Of a DNA stretch of 64,000 bases, positions 35,977 to 50,100 are shown one piece after another. This DNA is from Cyanoderma ruficeps. Its lineage: Eukaryota > Chordata > Aves > Passeriformes > Timaliidae. Position numbers and translations under genes: made by a program. Every line of letters starts with the position of its first letter. Position 1 is the first letter of the stretch. The notes beneath the pieces were generated by a model. It saw only the letters and a program-made list of their open reading frames with translations, did not search any database and was not told the DNA's origin. The stretch is taken from the NCBI GenBank assembly GCA_008694505.1, contig VZDJ01000116.1:19023716-19087715 (forward strand). Direction: 5' to 3'.

Positions 35977-36010
35977 ATATGGGGAAGGCCATTTCCCCAT
36001 ATGGGGAAGG
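35977..36010. repeat. Inverted plus direct repeat
   Basis: ATATGGGGAA (35977-35986) and TTCCCCATAT (35993-36002) form a 10-bp hairpin with a 6-base loop. The motif ATATGGGGAAGG then recurs directly at 35999-36010, so the middle arm can pair with either side. Confidence 0.85.
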
Positions 36011-39000
36011 TTCTTGCTTTCTCCTACCACTTGCTGGGGACTGAATAAATTTCTGTGGCTTTAAGTCTTCCAACAGTCTCAGGCTGCCCAGCATGTGAGG
36101 GATGGTATAATCAGCCCTGGCAGATGTCTGGGTGTGATCTTGCTGGTGAGATCTTCTGTGGGCCTGTCCATCAGACCCAAACAGTGCACCCAGAGGTGGA
36201 AATGCGGTTACCAAAAGCCTCATACACAGGGAAATATTGGAAAAGGGCTGTACCTTCAGCACCTCCAGACTGAGCATCTGGACCTGAATGGCCCTCGTGT
36301 GGCTGCTCAGTAGAGCAGTGTCAGGAGTCCCTGCACATGCAGTGCTTACCCTGTGCCTTACTGTTATGTCCTGCCCATGTGCCTTGCCTTGGAAGAAGCT
36401 CTTTTTTCATGCCAGAAAATGCCCAATTGCAGCACTAACACAGCATAAACTGCAGGTTATTGATGTCAAGTGGCTGAAATTTCACCAAATTTGAAACTTC
36501 AGGAGCCAGGTGCTGGGCTGCCTTCTCCCCAACACTCTGCCAAGGCACCTGCTTCTAAGCACCATTCTTTCCCTTCCTGAGCATCTCGTGCCAAAGGCCA
36601 TGCTGCCTGCAGCTCCTGCAGCAGCTCTCTAAGGCACACACTGTGTGTGGATATGTCCTGACATGTCTTCCTCCTCTTCTAGATTTATGCAAGTCCCTTC
36701 TCTCATCTTTTCTCACACTGCTCCTTCTTTCAACAGCTGAAACAGCAGAGCGAGAGGTTTTTGAACTCTGGCTGAACTGATGGGATCTTTTCATAATTCT
36801 CCACATTTCCGCAATTAGTTGTGAGAGTTTTTTTAATCTAATTTTATTTATTTTTAACCGGCGCTGCTCCTAGATTTACTGAGCTGAATGCAATTGCTTA
36901 GCTTCATTATTCTGTTGCAATAGGTCTGCTGGCAAGTTTATTAAGCAATAAGGGATGAAAGGCAGCAAGTTTCTAGGTGGTTATAGTGTGTGTTGTGTAG
37001 TGTTGATAAGGCACAAGGTCGAAGGCTCATAACTTTAATCACTAGAGGAAAACACCCTGGAGAGACAGGATCTTGTTGGTATAATGACATGGAAGTGAGT
37101 CATGAAAAAGGAACTGCTATCAAAACTACTCATTCCTCTTTGCCTGGAGAAGCTGATGCTTGGGAGAGATAATTTGTAGAATTGCTCTAATGTCACATCT
37201 ATGGCCATCTTCCCCTCACATATTATGGGCCAGGTGTGAACTTGAAATGGAAATCCCCCAAGCCAGCTCCTTTCTATATCTGCTAGCTGGAGCTCTCTCC
37301 AGTTTCCTCTTCCTGTAGAAACCCTGAAGCTTTCTGTGTGTGCAGGGGACTGGTCAGATCTTCTCCCCTGCCAGGACCCCATTGGTGTCCTGCATGACGG
37401 TAAAGAAGCATCATCACCCTTGGGGCTGGCTGTAGCTGCATGGGGACTGTGCTTTCCCTAAGCAGGCAGGTCATGGAATGCTGTCTCTCATTCTGCTCAG
37501 CCTTATGTGCTGATGTGAAAGCGAGCTTTCAGGTTTTTGCTCACGTGTCTGCTCTGTCAGTGGTCAGCACTATGATGTTTAGCAAGTCATGTCACTGGTA
37601 CCAGTTTCCCATCCTTACACACACCCTGTATATCTGGGCTAACAGCCCATCATAACATAATCCAGTAATTCCAAGGTGAATTACCAAATTTTTGGAGGAT
37701 TAGAGAAGTATCCTTTAGAAATGCTAAGTGATAATATTGTCTCCCTGTGGAGGCTGTTAGGAATTGTAACATGACATCTGAGGGAAAACTACCATTATAG
37801 CAACACACAGGAGCCAGATGGGCAAGTGATCCACACAGCTTATGTCAAGAAAACAGGAAGCATCTGTCTCTGTGGGAAATGGAAGAAATAATTAATGGAT
37901 CCATGTACAGGCTGGGAGATTGATAGCTGTAATTTAGCAGTGGCTGTTCAGCACTTCTATCAGCAATGACAAAGTGGCCTGCAGTGTTACCTGTTTCCTA
38001 ATCAATCTCTTGATCACAGTATGGAAGGGGGCTGGGGTTACCCTCTGGAGAGAGAGATCTTATAAAACCAAACAGCAGTGAAATACAACCATATGGGATA
38101 CCATATGTGAGGACAACATCTGCAGAGGGCTTCATCTTTTCTTTCTCATATTTTTCTACTTCTCATCTTATTGAATTGTAAAGGGTTATTACATTAATAT
38201 GTAGATCAGCTTTGCAGCCATAGCTGAAAAGCCTGCTACTGTGAATCAAACTCCTGTGCCAGGGAAACCTGAGCAGCAGAGTCCCATGGTGATGTCAGAG
38301 AAGCAGAGGATTGCTGATTTAATGCTCCACTTTGCAAAGTCTGGCCCTGTTGCAGGGGATGGAGGCTGGTGGGGAGCTGTGCATTATGTGGTTCAATGTT
38401 GCGGGGCCACAAGGCTCGGTGTACATTTCTGGCATTCCAGGCCACTATTAAGTCAAAGTGCTCATCCTCATTTTGTACTTCTCAATCAGTTGACTGGAAT
38501 AGTCTGAGATTTTTGTAGGTGGAGTGATGTGACAAGGGTTAAATGCTCAAAAGCTTGTCTGTTACCCGAGCCCTACATCCCAAAAATTTTGTCTGAGAGA
38601 TCACTTCTGACTGCTGGTATTGGCAGGTCTATCCAACACCCTGCAGTGCACCAAGCCGCCTGCAGAGTGCTGCTTGCTCAGGAAACAGAGCTCAGGAGTT
38701 TTCTCCACCTGGGCTGTGGGAGGAAGCAGGGTATGGCAGAGCTGGACATCAGTAATAAGGAGCTGCAGGTCTGTTCTTGATCCTGGTTCCCTGTGACAGA
38801 GACTTCAGGGAGTTTCCAGTGATTCAGTGAAAAGAGGAAGAGCAGGAAGATGAGAAGGCATCTCCAGGAGGAAAAAACCCAGTGTCATGGGGACCAGTCC
38901 CTAGTCCTCAGGTGAGGATATTTTATGCATAGATCTTCATTAGGGTATGTGAAAAGTAGTCCTGGAGGCTGGCTGGTTCAGACACAACTTAAAATCCTTG

Positions 39001-42000
39001 CTGAGGAGTAGCTGTAATAGAAGCAAGCATGGGGCCTCAGCCTCCAAAATCCGACACCTGTGCTGCAATCTTTAGAGCTGGCTTTGCATCTGGGGAAAAT
39101 ATTTAAACTATGTTCTCAGGTGACTGAGGGGGAGCTGGGTCTGTCCATCTATGACCTCTGCTTTCTGATGTGGCAAGTGAGTTATCTGATATGGCAGGTG
39201 TCATCAAGTAATATCCTTTTTTGTGTGTGTAAGTCAGCAAATGGAGGGCCTTGCCTTTCACCTGACATGGCCCCAGTTTTGAAACTTGGTGTTGGAGGGA
39301 GACTTGTTTTAACAGAAAATGTGGTTTACTGTTTTATAAGTCTGATTCTGTTTATAGCCCTTTTCTTGTTCTGTTCAACTTAGTGAAACAGATTTTCATC
39401 CAGAGTAAATAATATAACTGTTCCCTCCAGTGGAACTGTGATGATTCACACCAGCTTGAGTTTGGTTCCACTAACCTTAACTCCTCAATGCAATCAACTC
39501 TAACATAATTGCACTCTCATACCCATGTTTCACATCTTTGAGACTACTGTGGCAATTTTATATAACCTGGGAGAAGTTCAAACTTGATGAAACCTCTTTA
39601 AGGTCAACCAGCTTCTGCTGGGGATGGAGATGATTTGGATTTGATAAATCTTGGTTTCCACGTTATTGAAACTTCCTGAATGTGTAGGGGTTTTGGTAGC
39701 ACAGTGGGTACCTGATGGCTTTTTGCTTCAGGAGCACTGGTGGCAGTGGTGGCTTAGTGGGGTACTCAGGCATTGGCACCATTACTCCAGTGAGGAGCCT
39801 GTTGGGACAGTTGGGGTGTTGCTCTCTGGCTGAGCTGCACTGGAGACAGCCAAGTGGAAGGCAGTTGGGAAACAGCCCAGCACATGCATCTTTTCCTTTG
39901 GTGTAATGCTGTGGTGCTGTGGTTAAACTGCAAGGATTCCAGACAGGGGGTGTGCAGAATCATGGACATTCACCCTATGCTGAGAAGAATCAGACAGCTG
40001 GAGCTGACGGGGGTAAGGGGGAACCACAATGTTTACTGGGTGTGGGCTGAACTGCATTGATCAGTTACTTCTCACTGAAAGCCCTGAGTCACTAGGCAAG
40101 AAGGGATCTGAAAGGAGAGTGAATTGACATTATGGCAGTGGATATTTCCCTGCCTTATCATCCTTTGTGGTGGTTCCTTCATCCACCTCAGGTCCGGTTG
40201 TTCATCACACAGCCCTTTAACTGAATGCTCTCTCTTGCCACATTCTTTTCTTGATGGCTTTGTTGTACAGTGAGGTTGTATCCTTCCATGGCTGCTGCAG
40301 TGACTCTGGCCAAGAACCCATGCCATGGCCCTCTCACTTCCAGGAAGGATTAGAGTGAGCAAGAAAGGCAATGAGCCACAGTAAATTGAGACTGTGATGT
40401 GCTACAGATCTCTCTTCTCTAAACATCCTCCCTTCACTGAGGAAGGCGAAGTGGTTTGGTGATGGATTTCATGGAAAGGGACACCCAAGAGCAACAGCTA
40501 TTTGAGAAGAGAGGTGTGCTTTATGGAGAGATTATGTTTTTGTTTAAGCTTGCTTGGATGTCAAGATGACAGCTGTGTAGAGATTGTGTGGACAAATGAA
40601 GTGAGAGCTAGTGCTCAGCAAGAGCAATGCAAGCTTCCCAGGGGGTATGGGTTTGCAGAACTACATGAAATCAGATTTCAGAGATCAGCCATGCTGAAAA
40701 GGTATTGACTGAAGATAAAACGCAAGTACTTACCTGCTTGTTTTCTGCAGTGCTTTATTGCTCACTTTTGTTTGGTTTTGCACTGAGTAAAGGGATCTTT
40801 GTATTTTCTCTCAGTCAGGTCTACCCTTTTGCAGGCCTACAGAGGTCATCACTCTTTTCTTATACAGGAAAGGCTGAATTATACAGGAGAAGGCAAAGCT
40901 TTATTTTCTGAGTGAGCCAACAAACAACATTTTTCATGATTTGGCCATATCTGCTGTGGACAGATGTGATTCCCTTAATCTCTTGAAGGATTTTTTCCCC
41001 ACATTTTCCATTATGGGGTGAGAGAAGAAATGAGGCCAAAGAAATGATGTGACCAAGTATTGCCTGCTGTACTGTCCCTGGCAGTGTAGGGGAATAATCT
41101 GGTTCCTCAACCACATTCCTGACCATGGACAGATGCTGCAAAGGGAGATTTTCCTGTGGGGAGCAGACTCTCCTGTGCCATGGAGGTTCTGAAGGTTTAA
41201 GTTGATTCAAATGAAAATCTAAAGGTCAGGACTTTTCCAGAGGACCCCAGGGTGACCTTCTGAGGAACCTTTCCTGTGTCATGAATGACCACAGGCATGT
41301 AGAGACTGTGGCTGTTAGCCATGGACCACCAAGCTCACAGAGGCTTGGAATGTGAGATCTGCTGGTATCATTCCCATCTGACAGAAGGCAAAGTGGTGGC
41401 TTGGAGTGGCATCAGCAAAATCCTGCCATTGGTGGCAAAGCTGGGGGGTAGCTCGAGGTATTTTCACCCTCTTCCCTGTGATACTTGGCTCTCCTTTTCC
41501 TGGGACCAAAAAGTGCTTATGAGGACTGCACCATGGGGCAGAGTCTTGCTTTGTGTGGGGAGGGAGGGGGAAGTCTCTATGGCAGCCTGGACCATGAGAC
41601 TTCTCACATCAGGGGTGCTTCACAGTTAGAGCTACAGGGTGTTGTGGGTATCCTATTAGACTGCTAATCCTTGACATGCTCACCTGGGAAGTTCAAAATC
41701 CAGCCTATGTTTCTGGATACTCTCTAAATCCCCTCAGAACTGTGAAGAAGAGGGTCATGACCTCCTCCCTGAGAGGAAGGGTCATTTCCCTTAAGTTGAA
41801 GGAAAACTCCTGCTGACCCCAGTAATTACAGATCAGGTATTTCTTTGTTCTGTCCCTGCAATCAGGCCTTCCATCTGTTTTTCCATAAAAAGCATCAACT
41901 ACCTCAGAAAATCCTATCCCCAGTCTTGGCAGCTGGGGTCATGCAGGACTCATTAAAGAAAGTAAATATAGGATGTGGGCATGCCTGGCAGTGACAGCTT

Positions 42001-44375
42001 TCTTGTGGTGCCAGCAGGCCCTCTGCCAGGTAATGCTGAACTCCCTGTGAGAGCTTCTCAGAGCACCTTTGGGATGTGTACAGAAGAGTTCTGTGGTGAG
42101 ATGAAATATTTAAAACCACTTTGGGTTGAAGCGAGGTGGGAGAGCAGCAGCCTCTTTAATCTGTGCACAGCTTTAAGACTGCATGTGAATCATTGATGAG
42201 GAGGGAAGAGTGGTTCTAAAGCTCTGGCAGGTCATTAAACCTGGTGATGGACTCATTAAACAGGGAGCTGCATGGAAAGCCCTGGACAAAAGTACTGGAG
42301 TATTTCACATCTATTGCCCTGTGGAGTGCCAGCACTTTTTACCTGTGACTTGCAGGGTATTGTTGCAGGGTATTTTATTAATAAAAACAAATGTCTTAGG
42401 TCACTGGATTGTGTTACATAACAGAAAATGTGCAAAAAGCTTTTTGATCTGTGAGGCAAAAACATAAGAAGACACAATAACTGGAATTCAGGACTCGTGG
42501 TGTTTCTAAACATATGATTGCATTGCATGGGGGATTGGATAAATCACCACTGCCTAATCTTTTATCTGGGACTTAATTGGGCTGGGGAAGATGGGGGAGT
42601 GATGCAGTGTTAGTGTTCCCATGGCTTCAGTGGAATTAGAAAATGACACTTTGCCAAGTGGTGTCCTCAAATCCATGTGTGCTCACAGTTTCTGCTGGCC
42701 TCAGTGCCCACTCCATGGTGCTGTTTGACCTCTACTGTTCCTGCTGGTCTGTGCCTCAGGCTGTCAATGACCCACCTGCAAAGACTGTGCATGCTGTTCG
42801 ATGGCTTGGACAATTTTCTGGCCATGGCAATGACAAATGCAGTGTCACATGGTATCTTCAAATGGTCTGAATTTTGTTCTCTTTGGAGAGAATTTTGCTT
42901 TTCAGCAAAACTGTGGTATAGTGTTGGCCATAGATCTGAGTAAACCTGGACTTGCTTACAGGCCCTGTACTTCATTTCTGATTGTTAAGTACACAGACCT
43001 AGATGCTTGAATGAATTGCCCTCTTGGCTTTGGATAGGTTTGCAGGATTTGAACAACATCCCTGATTGCTGTACATTTACATAGCTGTGTTCCAAAGCAC
43101 TGTGCAAATGTCACGCAGATGAGATGATGTCTGCCTTCCTCAGGGGGATGGACATTGTCCCTCACCTGGCAAGCAATCAGCAAGTGACCTTTTCTGCAGA
43201 AAGCTGCAGCTGTCTGCTCTTGCTTCTGTGGCCCTCAGGAGGGAATGGGAACAGCTGAAAAGGAAAAGAACCTTCAAATTTTCAATGGGGAGGAGGAGGA
43301 GCAGCAAGAGGTTAGCAATGTGTAGGATGCTTCTGGATTGAGAGGTCTGAGTTCCTCTTCCCTCTCTCTTGGTTTGGAGGAGAATGAAAGGAGCTGGAGG
43401 CAACTTAGAGGAGAGACTTGTCTTATGGCAGAGGTGTGGGGACTTCTTCTCAGGTGAGGCCTTAAGGTAAGTCCATGGATCACTTGAAGCCATAGGTGGT
43501 GGCAGGGTGGTGAAAGAGCTCATTCCCCTTGCTGGGTGTGGTAGCTGCATCTTGGCATTTATAGCTTCTTTTTAGAGTTATGTTGGGACATCTTACTTCT
43601 AAATGCAATTGCTTCTGGCAGGGCAGAGAGCTGATGCTACTTAATATTGCTTAGGAATTCAGAAGAGGAAGTGGAAAATAATTAAATATGAAGTTCTGCT
43701 GCTGCTGCACATAAAGTTATCAAAGATGCTCTAGTTTTGTCCTCAACTAAACAGTAATTGAGTTGTTCCTTTTGCTTCTTCTTTTTTGTTCATTGCTTGA
43801 AACAAATAAGCTCTCCCTTAAATGAGCTATTTCCAGAAATTCTGTAAGCAATGTGCTCACTGGAGGTGGGAAGAGGGGTATGTGTGAGGGTTTGGGAATG
43901 CACAATTGGGTATAAGGAGTGCAGTGGGAAAGAACAAATGAATTCTGGCACTGTAAGTGAAGATTAAGCAGTGAAGAGAGTGCAAGCTTCAGCTGGCAGT
44001 CATTGCATGAACAGCTTGGATATTTCAATAATCAGTTTAAAGTTGAGTTTATCAGGCTCTTCAAGGTGTGTGGTCGTAGCTCAAAGCCATTGAAAGTCAA
44101 GAGAGATTATGACAGTGTGGGGTAAAAATGCATTAATGAGATCTCCTCCATCCGTGTGAGGAGGAGACAGAGCTGGTGTTGTCAGGAGCAGCTTTCTGTT
44201 GCTTGTGATCCTTAACTCCTGTTCTCAACTAAGAGCAGAGAATGTTGTTTATTTGTTGAAATTTCAGACACTACCTGAAGCTGAACCACCTCTGGACTCT
44301 CCTAGTAGTCTGTGGCTCTTCAGTCCCATGAAAGCACCTATTTTCTTTCCCCTCCAGCTGAACAAAGTGGGCTGC
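36011..44375. other. Noncoding unique sequence
   Basis: Holds a possible conserved AT-rich block (36830-36960), a 7-bp-arm palindrome (38091-38108) and a short G-rich run (41556-41572). No exon or repeat family recognised. Confidence 0.5.
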
Positions 44376-44407
44376 AGTGGACAGAGACAAGAGTGGACAG
44401 AGACAAG
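44376..44407. repeat. Perfect 16-bp tandem duplication
   Basis: AGTGGACAGAGACAAG occurs twice back to back (44376-44391 and 44392-44407) with no mismatch. Confidence 0.9.
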
Positions 44408-47400
44408 AACTCATCCTTGCCCAGGTGTTCTCTGGCTGGTGAATGTCGCTCCCTCCTAAGTCAGTGGAGCTGCAGGGAATGGCTCATGTGGCTGTGCTGT
44501 CCTGGTCATCAGACAGAAATCTGCACAAGCTTCTTGTTTCAGTGGGGCTGGACTACTGTGTAGTGTGTTCTGCAGCATTTCTACTTGGGCAAGTCCATAG
44601 GCAATTACCCTGAGAAGAACTCCCTTGGGAATGTCTGCCTGGGGATACCCAGAGGCTGTGCTGTCTATGGCACTCCTCTGCCTGTAATTACAGGCGGCAG
44701 CTCCGTTAGATGCTGCACTAAGAAATTAATCTTTATTTCTGCCTAATCAAAAACATCTTGTTAAAATGCTTTGTTCCATTTTGGAGCTTTGTGGTGTGTG
44801 ATCCCTCTCTGATTTCCAACCCTCAGACTGGAAGGGATTCTGTCCCTTCTGATTTCTCCAGTGTATAGCCAGTCTTCAGCTGAGATTTTTGGCATCTAGC
44901 AAAGGGCAGCCTCGACCTTGACTACAGTCAGTTGTCCCACAAGCAATTACTGCAGCTGCTCTCCATTTCAGCCATGGGGAGGTTGAGACTTGACCTAGAG
45001 GGAGCTGTGGTGCTTTGGGATCCAAATCTCTGCCATGGATGGATGTAATGGTGTCAATAGGGAACGTGCTTACCTGGGGGTGTTTTTTGTGTTCATGCTT
45101 GCCTTTTTACTCTGTACCAGAAGCTGGCCTGATCCTTCTCCTAGGCAGGTAAAGGTGCATTTGAATAACAGTCTTACTGAGAGAGTCTTACTGAGAGCCA
45201 GCCAATCTTCCATCCTGTTGTCTCGTGAAAGAAGAAAACTGTCCGTGTTATATTTCGCCTTTGGAATGGCTTTGGTGCACTTGATATTATTCCATAATCA
45301 TCTGTGTCTTTTTGTCTTACTACTTTTCTTGCTACTTTTTCAAAGTAGCAGTTTTTTTTCAAATCCAGTGGGACAGCAGATCATGGAGACAGGTGGAAGG
45401 GGAGTTCAGGGGGGAAAATATCCCAAAAGAAGCTACCACTTTTTCCTGAATCTAAAGGACTGGAAGAAAACACATTTGAAAAGGATGAAATTACTCAATA
45501 TCATTCACGTGGCTAGAGGATAAGGAAGGATGCATGTGCACTTGCTGAATGTGTGCTGGGGAATGGCCTACAAAAGGTTGCTAAGAGCAGGAACATAAAA
45601 TTAAGCAAAAGGGAAACCATAAACTGGAAAGACTAGAAATTGTCCTGATGAGAGATATTTTACAAGCTGTGGGTGATTTCCTTAAGGGAATGGATAAACT
45701 CTTCATTGCTGGGGCTTTTTAAAAGTAAACTGAATGAAACAGTAAGAAATATGCTCTAGGAACTAATCTTCTGTCAATTTGATGGATTAATGATCTAATT
45801 GGTCCTTTGGTTTCCTTCCATCTCTCATGCCTACTGTTCTGTGAGCAGCGGCTTCTAGTCATTAGGAATAAACTAGGTGAAAGGAATATGTTACTGGAAA
45901 TACTCATTTACTTTCAATGATTTGATAGTTTTCCAGGCCTCTTGGTCATGATAAAGCTTTGGTGTTGTAGGAGATAGAATGGGTGTGGGGCTCAGAGGCT
46001 GCCAAACTAAAACTTGCTTTTTGCTTTCCCTGCAAGGCCTTGAGCTGTTTCTGTCTCTTGGATAGGATATTTTTCTGAGAGCTGGCTATTCTTTCAAAGC
46101 TATGGCAGTTCACTGTCTCCTCTACACCTGTAGGTTGGTCTGTGCCACCTTGCCCTCTCTGCAGGCTCCTTGGTGCCCCTCCAGGGCACAAATAGACAGA
46201 CAGATGGTTTTTGCACCACATTTCATGGGTCTGGGCTATCTGGTGAGGCAAACCAGATGGGAAGTTTTGAAAACATTCTTTCCCCTTCCCCATGTGTTTT
46301 CCACCTTCCAAGTTTTCTGTGTTGCCTGACTTCCCAAATGTCCCACACAGAAATCAGATACATAGTCAGGGAAAGAGGGAGGGCATGATGGCTGTACTTC
46401 GGTATTGTTGGCTCCTGGAAATTCCTTCTTGTGCATTGGAGGAAACTTCAGGATGGTCAAGGTACTCGAGAGACCAGACCCTGCTGGTTCATTGAGAGGA
46501 CAGCAAGGTGGTTCAGGGTCAGCACAGCAAGACATACACCTGTGATTTCTACCCATCACATTTCATCCCAGAAACAATGAAGATTTTCTTTTTCTTCTCA
46601 TTCTCCTTGACTGTTTACTCTTTCCTTTGTCTTTTTCTGTACCATTTAGGATATGTAGACCATGGCTAGATCTACTGTGCTGCTGCACTCAGGATCTCAA
46701 GTTCTGAGAAAACTGTCTTGTTTCTAGCTTCCTTGTCATCTCTTTCCCTTTGTACATCTGCTGGTAAAACAACCTGGCAATAGATGAAACTTTAAATACA
46801 TTAGGCATTCATTTGCACTTGAAGAGGGGAATAAAATATGCATGACTCACCATAATTCAGATTCACAGACTGTTTCCAGATTATGTTTCTGCAATCAAAA
46901 TTTGACTTTTTAAAACAGTTTAATGACTGTAGGTGGTGGTATTTTTTACTTTTTTTAAGGTTTAAATGGTGAAGTTCTCAGGGCATTCAGTGAACACTTT
47001 CTCATTTGATAGAGGTGATCTCTGGATTCCATGATTTCTTTTCAGAGCCTTCAAGTCTTCGGGTCTGGTAAACTGTGAGTATCATCAGTCCCTCTAAGCT
47101 TGGGTGGACTTGCACAGACTGAGCCTTGGTTGTAATTGGTCCCAGTATTTTTTTATGTTCCTGAACTCAGCTCAGTCATAGCCTTTCTCTTATCTCATTT
47201 TCAGCAGCTTCTTTTCTCAAACTGCTTACAGGTGCCTGTTCCCATGGAATGCAGAGTGCATTTACTGATTTAAAATTGGCCAAAACAACCTTGGCAAATA
47301 CCACTTGAAGCTGCAGCTCCTATAGCCCCCTTATGTTTTATCTTTCATTATTTTGGTGTTTACATTGTTTGGTGCTGTTCTGTATTACCCAGTTGTAAAT

Positions 47401-49535
47401 CACCAGAAAGGAATGGCAGTGGAATGGAACCACTGATCCTCTGTCTGTAGTTCAGACTAATCTTAAAATCATCCCTATAAAGAGCACAAAGTTTATGCTG
47501 AAAGGAGATTTCTGCAGTCTGTGTCCTTAGCTTTCTCAGTGCAATGCAGGATTTCTGTGTGTCTGAGAAGGGTTGTGATTGCACATGTGAAGACTAGTGC
47601 AGATCTTGGAGTCCTTTGAGAAAAGCAGTAGTGAAGATTTTAGGCAGTGAAGACTTGTGTTGGAGGGAGATGAAACTGGTGAAGGAGTGATCTGTTAATA
47701 TCAAATGCCAGAAGATTAGGAAAAAAACCCAAGTGTTTTCTGAAAATATTTGAAGGGGAATGGCCACTGAGGTGTGCCTTTGGCCATTTGCACTTAACAA
47801 ATGCTCTTGGAATGGCAGCTCTGCTACTGAACTGAACTGAGCTGTGCACCATGCTGGTGAGTTTTGTGTGCCCTGTGGACAGAGAATGAAGATGCTAATG
47901 CATGATTTATGTGTCAAGCCAGCACAGCTACATTACCTGGCTGAGCTGCACAGTGCACCTGTGGAACAGAGGCTGAATCTCTCCAGGGTACAGTGCTGCT
48001 CCCCCTGACTCCTCTGCTTTACTGAGATGGTTCCAGCTGCTCTCCTGGAAAGGGAAACAGCCCTGTGCTGCTTCTGTGATGCTTGAGAAGACAGAGGAAA
48101 ATCTCCCTGTACTCAGCTACTGACCAACAACCAGGATATAGCACTATTGGTCATGGGTGTCCCTGAGCTGGATGTACCTGCTGAACTGGGAATCCAGGGA
48201 GGTGACAGAGACAGTTTCTCAAGGCAATTTTATTGCAAGGATTTCCCCAATAATTCCAATACGGCAATTTTGGAGTTCATGTTTTCTTTTAGGAGCTTAT
48301 ACCACGTTTATGGGTTTGCCTTGTGGATTCTGCTAAGACCTGATTGAGCAGTGATAGGGAAGAGGACATGTAAAGAGGCTAAATCAGAAGTGTGAGCCTA
48401 AGAGAGGTGGGACAGTTTGACTTGGAAGTCAGGCTATTTTTCTTTTCCTGGCTTTTGTGTTCTGGGGTTCTCAGCAGGCACCAAAAACTGATCTTTTATG
48501 CTGGAGCTGGACTCTATTCTGAGCTTATCTACTGCTTTGGAGTGTGTGTGTGTATGCTGCCTCTTGAAAAATCTTCTGGGACATGGCCAGCTACGGGTTG
48601 AGTCTTCAAGCTGTGTAGGTTTGTGGTACAGGGCCGATAGTACATGAGATACAAGAAAATGGTGTGAGTACCATATGGATCATGGCTATTTATTAATATT
48701 CCCTATTCTCTCCATGGCATTTGGCAAACACAACAGCTGGACTGTCCTATAAAGAAATTCAAATGATTTCTTGGAATGGAGACATTCACTTGTTCCGTAA
48801 AGATTTTTTAGAAGACACGTTACCTGCAAGGATATGCTGTTTTCCACGGATCCTGATCTCTTGAAGTTTTATTTCTGTTGTTGATTCATGTGAGGCTTAG
48901 GAAAGCCATGTGTAATCCAGCAGGTGGTAGTCAACTTTATCATGCTGGCAAGGTGTGGCAGCAGGATAAAAGTCAAGAATTATCTTTTCTATTGATTTAA
49001 TGTAACCTCTATTCAGCAGAGAGCACAGTTAAATGCAGATATACAGCTCTTCTGGGCTGCGTGGTCCTTCTATCCCCTAACATGGGTGATAGTGAATAGG
49101 AATATAAATCCTGACTGCCAGGGTGCTTCCTCTTTTGAAACTGTGCCATTGTGTCATGTTCTTAAAAGTTCTTTTGTGTCTCAGTTAGAAATCCCAGCTG
49201 TGGGAGTTTAGTTCACCTGCAAATGAAGAGACTGCAGGAGAAGGGAATAGCTACAAAATCTCCTTTTTTTTGTGTGGTGAGATGTTTTCTGCTGTGCTCA
49301 CTCACCAGCCAGGGTTAAGTGGTAGACTTGCTCCCAGCTGAGCTGTAACAGGACAATACTGCACAGAGATTTTTAATCAAGCAGATGATCTTGGTATCAG
49401 TGTTGATCTTGGGATGTTATGTTCTGAAGCTCCTCAGTTTTATTTCCCAATGCCCTTATGATGTCTGTCCCTGCAAAAGTGCTGTGATGTGTTTGGAAGG
49501 GGCATGGTGCTTTTCATGATCTTAAATGTGCCTAT
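44408..49535. other. Noncoding unique sequence
   Basis: Nothing recognised beyond a 14-bp near-tandem repeat near 45171-45198. The 162-codon plus frame at 45035-45523 has hydrophobic runs from T-rich DNA but no signature or start context worth calling. Confidence 0.5.
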
Positions 49536-49553
49536 TAAAACAAAAAAAAAAAA
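49536..49553. repeat. A-rich run
   Basis: AAAAC followed by 12 A. Confidence 0.8.
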
Positions 49554-50074
49554 GCTCTATTGAAAATCCATTTTCTCCTTGCAGGTCTTGAGCAATTTTG
49601 TAAGATATAATAAGATGAGCAATCTGGTTCTGGCAGTGAAAAGAACAGATGCCAAGCTATAATTTCCTTTACCAGAAAATGCTATGGAGTCACTTTGTGT
49701 TGTAGAGAGAAGAATCTGTGTTATTAATAGAGGACAGTTAAAACTTGGAGTCCTGAGAGCACATGCTTCATCTGGTCTGTGCCATATGGAGGATGGTAGG
49801 CAGGGAGACATCCTGGCCAGCTGGGAGAGAGATTACAACATCTTGGAGCAGAAGAGGTTGTCTATACCTTGACTTAGCAGCAGAAACTGCTGGGTAGCAC
49901 ATCCAGTAACACCAAGAAGTTGTGTTTCTGACTATAGGCGCTGTTTCTATATTTTCTGAAGGCCAATCTCCATGGAAAATGGCAGAGCGAAGCTGGAATA
50001 ACCCAATTGAACTGAACTGGTAACTGTGGGACCCTTTTCACACTTCTCAGATGAACACATTCAAGGAATTGGCC

Positions 50075-50100
50075 AAAAAAAAAAAAGAAAAAAGAAAAAA
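50075..50100. repeat. A-rich low-complexity tract
   Basis: Twelve A, then GAAAAAAGAAAAAA-type units. Confidence 0.85.

Noticed and set aside
45035..45523. 162-codon plus-strand frame with hydrophobic stretches
   Set aside because: The hydrophobic runs come from T-rich DNA. No signal-peptide logic or family signature.
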